This document shows positions 8,001 through 11,936 of a stretch of DNA of 11,936 nt, one piece after another. Numbering within the stretch: the first letter of the stretch is position 1; each line of letters starts with the position of its first letter. This stretch comes from Xanthoparmelia taractica (lineage: Eukaryota; Ascomycota; Lecanoromycetes; Lecanorales; Parmeliaceae). Position numbers and translations under genes: made by a program. The stretch covers positions 1 through 11,936 of the forward strand of contig JANQBS010000598.1 of the NCBI GenBank assembly GCA_033085395.1. The letters are read 5' to 3'. The notes beneath the pieces are model-generated. The model had not been told where the DNA came from and searched no databases. It saw nothing but the letters and a program-made list of their open reading frames with translations.

Positions 8001-10113
8001 AATCATCTTTGCAAGATCGTGAGGAGCTTGTTCCAATTTATGTCTGATCTCACTTGGTCGCGAAACATTGCTTATCTGATCAAGCATCAGACTACAGAGC
8101 TTGGGGTTAGCGACTATGATTGTGATGATATGCAGGGAGTGGTTCACAAATTTTCAGCAAGTATAGCGCACGCAAATGTGGGTACGTGGTACGTTTAGCT
8201 AAGAGAGGAGAGCATCTGAAAAGGGTAATTGCAGATGTTTAAGAAAATAATCCTTACTTCACCCAGAGAAACATTCCGTTAGCGCCTTCTCTCAATTTAT
8301 TGATGATATCAGCTCGAAGCTTATCCCGATCCCCAAGGGGAATCCGCTTGAATTTCAATGCTCTGACTTTGTGTATACCGCCGTTGATGTAGTCTTCAAT
8401 GTCAGCTTTATTTTTTACTGCTGAGACCTCAATGAAAACCGTATGCGATTCCCAGATATAGTTGATGGTGTCCCGTAGTTCAGGACGACCGACGATGACG
8501 AAATTAAGCCTCGGTCTCTTACTGCTTCCAGGGCTGCGATAGCTCTTAAGAGATCTCAGAAGCTCGAGAAAAATTTCTCGCTCTGCTTTTGGTGCTTCGT
8601 CCAGCCCATCGATGACGACAAAGGCTGCGCTATCTGCGTTCTGCTCAGATCCAAAAAAGTCGAGGAACAGGTTCTGCCAAGTACTTCTGGCAGTGCCAAT
8701 TCTGTCAGGTGATTCACATACACTGACCACATGCTTCTTGTAGACAGGATTGTGATTTGCTATTTGTAATGCAACGCTCTTGAAGATTGCATTCAAAGAT
8801 CGAAGTCGATCATCGTCCTCTTTAATGTAGAAGTACCCAACAGAGATACGGTCTGGATGATCAGGATCCTGGGCATGGAGGTCCAGCAGATCGGAGATGA
8901 TTTTAGAAGACAGAAAAGATTTTCCAGCTCCTGGGCCCCCAAATATCCAAAGGATGGGTTCTTGCTCGTTGATCCAACCCTTGTAAAGGGGTTCCTCTTT
9001 GATCCAATTGCCAGTTCCCTCTAACCTTTGTTCTGAGATATATCTGTGCTTGTCTTGGACCTTTCCTAGGACTTCCCTGTCAAGTTTGTCGAGTCGTTCT
9101 TGTTCGATCTTCTCGTTTGCGTCCTTTTTAAGGTCTATGGATAGGTGGATAAGTGTGAGTAATGCGCCATTCAGTTCTACTCGCGCTTTCTCTGGGTTGA
9201 ATAGGATCTCGGATCGAGAATCGGAAAGGGCTGCCTTGAGAAAACAAACTCACCGTTCAATGATCCACTAAGGCTTTGAAGTGATTTCTCGTTTCGCTCC
9301 ATTGTTTTCTCGCTACGGTCGACGATCTCATTCGTTTTGAGAGTGGTAGAATATGTAAGAGAGCCCACCAATTTGTTCTCGGTATCTATAAGTGAATTGA
9401 GACGAGCCATCGCACTAGCAAATTTCTCATTGCCACCGAGAAAAGTCACGGACATGTAGTGTTTGATTCGACCTTTCTTGATTAGCTTTTCGGATCTAGC
9501 GAATATCTCAAGCAAAGTCGTCAGAATGTCAACCATCTTCCTTTTCAGCTTAGGGTCAACAGCAGTTCTGGTGTACTCTTCTAAGCGCCCCGTGAAATCT
9601 TCAAGCTCCGATAGGAGGGTTGTGATATTGTCGTATGCCTCACTAACACCTTTCGCAGAGCCAACAAGATACAAGACTGCTCCCAGAACGGGCGAAGCCA
9701 TAGAAAACGGAGTCAGCGTCGAAGCGTTCTGCGTTAGGCCGCCGAGAACTTGGACGCCGGTCATTGAACGCCGTAGGACAGCCCATAGTTTTGCCTTCTT
9801 TCCACGAAAGTCTTGGAATTTCTGCTCTCGCACCTCAATTTGTTTCAGTAGATCGTCTGTAGTCCGTAATTCTGTAAGGATTGGGTCGCCTTTAAGATCT
9901 CTGTAGAGCTCAGTTGAGTCAGCAAACTCTCGAGGATTAAACGGGCAAACCTTCGGTCATGACCTGATGCTCCGTACCCTAATAACACAGTCCTAAAGCC
10001 CTGCGCGAGAGAGGAGATCAATATTTACGAAAGACTTGCCTCTTGGTTTCCTCCTGGTAAAGGCTGTATGCGTCCGCCCAAATCTGTTCAAACTCGGCGT
10101 TGTCTTCAGCCAT
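5089..10113 (-). CDS. Fungal NLR/STAND protein: Goodbye-NACHT-winged helix-TPR-ZZ-like zinc finger (frame broken once)
   Basis: Coding segments on the minus strand: 10113-10040, 9900-9254, 9191-8258, 8091-7008, 6883-6086 and, in the +1 frame, 6084-5089 (TGA stop); about 1,510 residues. Residues 5-210 form the fungal STAND N-terminal Goodbye domain: FEQIWADAYSLYQEET, TTDDLLKQIE, then VLGAVLYLVGSAKGVSEAYD. The NACHT domain follows, with Walker A GGPGAGKS at about 325-332, Walker B VVIDGLDE ending in D435-E439, GRPEL at about 475, and GMFLWVNLMLDQIS at about 545-559. A winged-helix/linker region ends with FSHASIRDYLV (about 717). TPR-like helices run from about 940 to 1,320, then an acidic low-complexity linker. 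A C-terminal Cys/His cluster (C1423, C1427, C1440, C1443, C1447, C1449, C1452, C1466, H1470) resembles a ZZ finger. The layout is that of cytosolic fungal NLRs, which oligomerise on binding ATP/GTP; a role in self/non-self recognition is inferred. The ATG at 10113 is chosen because it puts the Goodbye start at the N-terminus. The frame break at 6085 makes function doubtful. Confidence 0.9.
5197..5360 (-). other. C-terminal Cys/His (ZZ-like) zinc finger of the NLR
   Basis: The pattern is WGCDGDC, then HFCEICSDTCFCDEC about 12 residues later, then KCDAGHTFYQAYP. It offers eight Cys and one His as possible zinc ligands, in an order like ZZ-type fingers. Fungal NLRs of the NACHT-TPR group often end this way, followed by a short Trp-containing tail (here EWLEALRKEWVV). 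A role in protein or peptide recognition is inferred. Confidence 0.75.
5670..6883 (-). other. TPR-type helical repeat region of the NLR gene
   Basis: Repeated helix pairs carry TPR-like spacing. One is AYWHRRLAKIYRDAAYINAA with IKEFSISIKLDDQDP. The next is FALWGMALCYEKRKDYLSAV with EWDYKALAALP. Further pairs run across the frame break up to DIFGYMTLGLTLLKAGDRKN. In this receptor class such repeats occupy the sensor position. The repeats are diverged, not near-identical, so this is not the hypervariable type of TPR array. Confidence 0.7.
6083..6088 (-). other. Frame break in the TPR region (GCA TGA, +1)
   Basis: The upstream frame reads KMDGAIDA then TGA (6085-6083). The downstream frame resumes as ETLLERLAKRTTGPGF if one base, T at 6085, is skipped. 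Both sides are strong TPR-type helix sequence and adjoin without a gap, so an intron does not explain it. The GT-AG pair I tried (GTGGGC near 6138, CAG near 6047) has mismatched phases and would delete conserved residues. A net one-base insertion or two-base deletion fits; for example, a Trp codon TGG may have lost GG. Confidence 0.8.
6884..7007 (-). other. Intron 4 of the NLR gene (124 nt)
   Basis: Donor GTGAGC after VYLGL, branch sequence gctgac, acceptor tttgacag, phase 0. Splicing links the linker region to NDESSHTDSNKDLSLTRL and the first TPR helices. Read-through in frame stops at about 6960. Confidence 0.85.
8092..8257 (-). other. Intron 3 of the NLR gene (166 nt)
   Basis: Donor GTAAGG, branch sequence gctaac, acceptor tgtag. 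The splice rebuilds the conserved end of the NACHT domain (GMFLWV-N-LMLDQIS) with the Asn codon split two plus one. Read-through would stop at once at TAA. Confidence 0.9.
9192..9253 (-). other. Intron 2 of the NLR gene (62 or 77 nt)
   Basis: The donor GTGAGT follows S-L-N. Two acceptors keep the frame: cag ending at 9192 (62 nt) and tag ending at 9177 (77 nt), which differ by five residues. The only branch-like sequence, ttcaac, is better spaced for the 77-nt version. Without the intron the frame reaches a stop at 9179-9177. Confidence 0.75.
9901..10039 (-). other. Intron 1 of the NLR gene, GC-AG type (139 nt)
   Basis: The donor is AG|GCAAGT, the standard context of GC-AG introns. The acceptor is ctctacag|A, with the branch sequence gctgac about 17 nt upstream. 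Joining phase 2 to phase 2 gives EETKR-DLKGDPILTELR, which agrees with the usual Goodbye-domain spacing. The nearby GT donor (GTAAAT at 10028) has no good acceptor in matching phase. The prediction rests on domain continuity. Confidence 0.75.
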
Positions 10114-10494
10114 GTGTACAAAGTGTACAACCGACTCAAACTTCTACTGGGATTTTTTTACGATGCTTGTTGAGCAAATATTTCCTGTCATCGTGCTGAT
10201 ATGAACGAGGGAAGACATGTTCATCGTTTGTGGAGGGAGTGATTATCATCATCCTTGCGCTGACTGATGACATGCGTGAACAGCGCATGCAGACACACTG
10301 GCTTAGTAGCCAATGAATGCTGGCCGACTCTTCTAGATCGTGTGGGGCTGTAGCGGGCACTCGTCCAATTAGAGAGATGAGCGCCCTCAATTCTGACGTG
10401 ATATTCTCTCAGGGCTGGCACCCCAGCTTACAGGGCGAGGCTACCGCAAAAGCCACACATCAAACCTCGATTATCGGGGTGTGAGTACAACTAG
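10114..10494 (-). promoter_or_regulatory. 5' flank and presumed promoter of the NLR gene
   Basis: This 381-bp normal-composition stretch lies upstream of the start codon. Just before the ATG are two copies of gtgtaca (10114-10120 and 10123-10129 on the plus strand), each containing the palindrome TGTACA. I see no convincing TATA box and cannot place the transcription start. Open frames here (for example 10136-10390, minus) have no recognisable domain. Confidence 0.45.
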
Positions 10495-10509
10495 TAACCC
10501 TAACCCTAA
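10495..10509 (+). repeat. Interstitial telomere-type repeat (2.5 units)
   Basis: The sequence taaccctaaccctaa lies upstream of the NLR gene, in the same orientation as the array at 4887. The two arrays bracket a 5.6-kb segment that contains the whole gene. Confidence 0.8.
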
Positions 10510-10814
10510 GCAAAATTCCATGGAAAGGGCTTAGTTTCGCCCTTCCGACTCGCATACCTTGCACCATATCGCAAAAATGATGACATGAGAGCTGAGAGCT
10601 TCTGTGAAAGATCGGTGATTCGACGCTTGGAATGGCCAGGCCTTGCAGAGTCCTGCCTTGGAAGATTTGGCGTATGCAGAGAGCGGGAAGCACCTCCAAG
10701 CATCCCCCACCGGAACATACAGTTACACGTCAAAAGTATTTAGCCTCAAATTTAAATTTCGCGTTTTTTCGCGTATGCCCCCAGCACACCCTCTTTTCAA
10801 CACCACACCACACC
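10510..10814. other. Normal-composition spacer before the Tc1/mariner relic
   Basis: No gene is seen. The stretch holds an imperfect inverted repeat ggaaagggc / gcccttcc (about 10520-10546), an AT-palindromic aaatttaaattt with cgcg-T6-cgcg (10748-10775), and a short ccacac repeat (about 10802-10814). It probably includes the 5' untranslated part of the transposon relic that follows. Confidence 0.5.
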
Positions 10815-11663
10815 ATAATTAGGACTCCATTGGCCTCAATTTCTGGTAATCGTAAGCGGGGCCCAAAGTTGACTCCATACAAAAGAGGGCTTATTACGAG
10901 GGCCCATCGCTTTAGAGCAACATCCTCGTATATTGCGAGAAACGAAAATATCCCGCTTTTCATCACAAAGTGGACTATTTCTACTGCCTAATAGCACCCC
11001 AACGAAGTGTTCAAACCTCGATTCGACCGTCTTACTATCATATCTAATCGTGCACGTTGTCATATTATACGTGTAATTTAAGTCAATCTTAGAATTAATT
11101 ACAAAGACCTCAAAGAAGAGTGCGAGGTGGTCTATAGCACGTTTACTCTCTATCGCGAACTTATTAATTAACTGGCTAAAAAGCGCCCGCTTTTTATAGA
11201 ATAAGTAGCAACTAAACAACTAGCTTAGTATAAAGAGAGAAAGCACTAAATATACGAATAATAATATAAGATTATTTAGTCTGATAAGTGTTCGATAGAG
11301 CGAGATATAGGAAAATAACGAGACTGGGTTCTTCGCTTCTCGAACGAAAAATAAACGAAGTAGATAATTCAGTTATACAAAAAAGAAAAGGGGATTGGTA
11401 TTATAGTCTAGAATATCTTTTATTGACCGAAAGAGTAGAGTAGTCTACTACGATTAAGTTGGGATCCCGATGCAAAGAGAAATAAGTATACTTCAGTCTC
11501 GTACGTGAATATACTTAACGAAGAACTATCTACACTCTTCGAATTAGAGTTATTATTTATATAGAATAACGTTACTATATATAAGAGTCGAATAGTATGA
11601 GAATAATTTGAAGAAAACGGGATAGATATGTTGAAATAATTACTCTATAGCCCGAATCTTAAC
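10815..11663 (+). pseudogene. RIP-mutated Tc1/mariner transposase relic, truncated
   Basis: A single plus-strand frame runs 283 codons with no indel. It starts at ATA (probably a former ATG) and then reads ISGNRKRGPKLTPYKRGLIT...IARNENIP, a helix-turn-helix DNA-binding start. KDLKEECEVVYSTFTLYREL and LAKKRPLF follow. The first catalytic Asp is kept (11283, SDKCS). The second reads Asn (11565, in FI-stop-NN for FIQDN). The frame ends in YSPNLN for YSPDLN, two to three residues before the expected final Glu (DD34E-type spacing), where the TIR terminus at 11664 interrupts it. Stops are TAA/TAG/TGA in place of Gln, Arg and Trp codons, the first at 10989. The first 175 bp are not visibly RIP-mutated; the rest is. 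Confidence 0.9.
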
Positions 11664-11936
11664 TACGGGCCGGAAAGGTCTGGTATATTTGATGGGATAT
11701 CTCATATTATACCGTACCATACCATATTATAAAAGAATATCATGGGGGAGTTATATTAGATCACTTATAAAGATATGAAATAGGAAATTACTAATATTAT
11801 GAAATGGTCTGGGAAATTTCTAATATATGCAGAGATATTTTATAATATAGATTATTTTCTATATTAGGTGGCGAATAAGATAAGAAAATTCTAGATTAAT
11901 ATATAAGTTAGGGCGAAATTAGCTTAAGTAATTATT
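11664..11936 (+). mobile_element. Left end of a TA-flanked TIR transposon (runs off the window)
   Basis: The end is ta then cgggccggaaaggtctggta (from 11666). It differs from the terminus at 3359 by few bases and is collinear with the inverted copy ending at 2484, including the block at 11811-11850. It is inserted in the Tc1/mariner relic. No right terminus appears before the window ends, so the element is longer than the 272-bp copy or is itself truncated. It has no coding frame. Confidence 0.75.

Noticed and set aside
9231..9253. A 23-nt intron (GTGAGT to GGCAG) that would also keep the frame
   Set aside because: Too short for a spliceosomal intron in fungi; the 62- or 77-nt versions use the same donor.
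10136..10421. Overlapping minus-strand frames of 66-84 codons upstream of the NLR
   Set aside because: No recognisable domain; in a presumed promoter or leader. Could contain an upstream ORF, but nothing supports it.
10520..10560. gcccttccgactcgcatacc resembling the TIR terminus
   Set aside because: Only partly similar to cctttccgacccgtat, in the wrong orientation to be the left end of the adjacent Tc1/mariner relic, and with no partner.
10632..10814. 5' extension of the plus-strand frame before the Tc1/mariner relic
   Set aside because: The frame is open, but the residues before about 10815 do not resemble a transposase, and the likely former start is the ATA at 10815.
1..11936. CRISPR arrays, tRNA or rRNA genes
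   Set aside because: No regular spacer-repeat pattern, and no cloverleaf or rRNA-like segment was seen on either strand. CRISPR is not expected in a fungal genome.

Overview
The window reads as nuclear DNA of a filamentous ascomycete (Pezizomycotina), probably a subtelomeric or other accessory region. Three things point there. A spliced gene with short introns (62-166 nt) encodes a fungal NLR/STAND protein. That gene of ordinary base composition sits between very AT-rich blocks. The transposons in those blocks carry the C-to-T / G-to-A changes typical of repeat-induced point mutation (RIP): Gln codons turned into TAA/TAG, Asp into Asn, His and Cys into Tyr, Met and Val into Ile.

Layout. 1-1640 is AT-rich decayed DNA that I cannot identify. 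1643-1900 (+) is a mutated histone-H3-fold gene copy. 2121-2247 holds degenerate tandem repeats. About 2280-2484 is the right end of a terminal-inverted-repeat (TIR) element. 2486-3356 (-) is a RIP-type Ty3/Gypsy integrase relic. 3359-3630 is a complete 272-bp TIR element flanked by TA. 3635-4785 (+) is a RIP-type pogo/Fot1 (DDE_1) transposase relic. About 4880-10510 is the normal-composition island. 10815-11663 (+) is a Tc1/mariner transposase relic, cut just before its last catalytic residue by another copy of the TIR element (11664 to the window end).

The only gene that looks protein-coding lies on the minus strand, 10113 to 5089. I reconstruct six coding segments giving about 1,505-1,510 residues: a Goodbye N-terminal domain, a NACHT NTPase, a winged-helix/linker region, TPR-type helical repeats and a C-terminal Cys/His (ZZ-like) zinc finger. 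This is the layout of fungal NLR-like receptors thought to act in heterokaryon incompatibility or recognition of non-self. Two features of the gene are unusual. Its first intron is best explained as GC-AG. In the TPR region the reading frame shifts by +1 at a TGA, with no plausible intron to bridge it. The gene is therefore a recent pseudogene, an allele with an indel, a sequence error, or less likely a programmed frameshift.

Short CCCTAA (telomere-type) arrays lie at both edges of the island (4887-4898 and 10495-10509). The transposon relics are each cut exactly at TA next to a copy of the same TIR family, which suggests nested insertion followed by recombination between copies. Apart from these relics and the NLR gene I see no RNA genes, CRISPR arrays or other coding regions.
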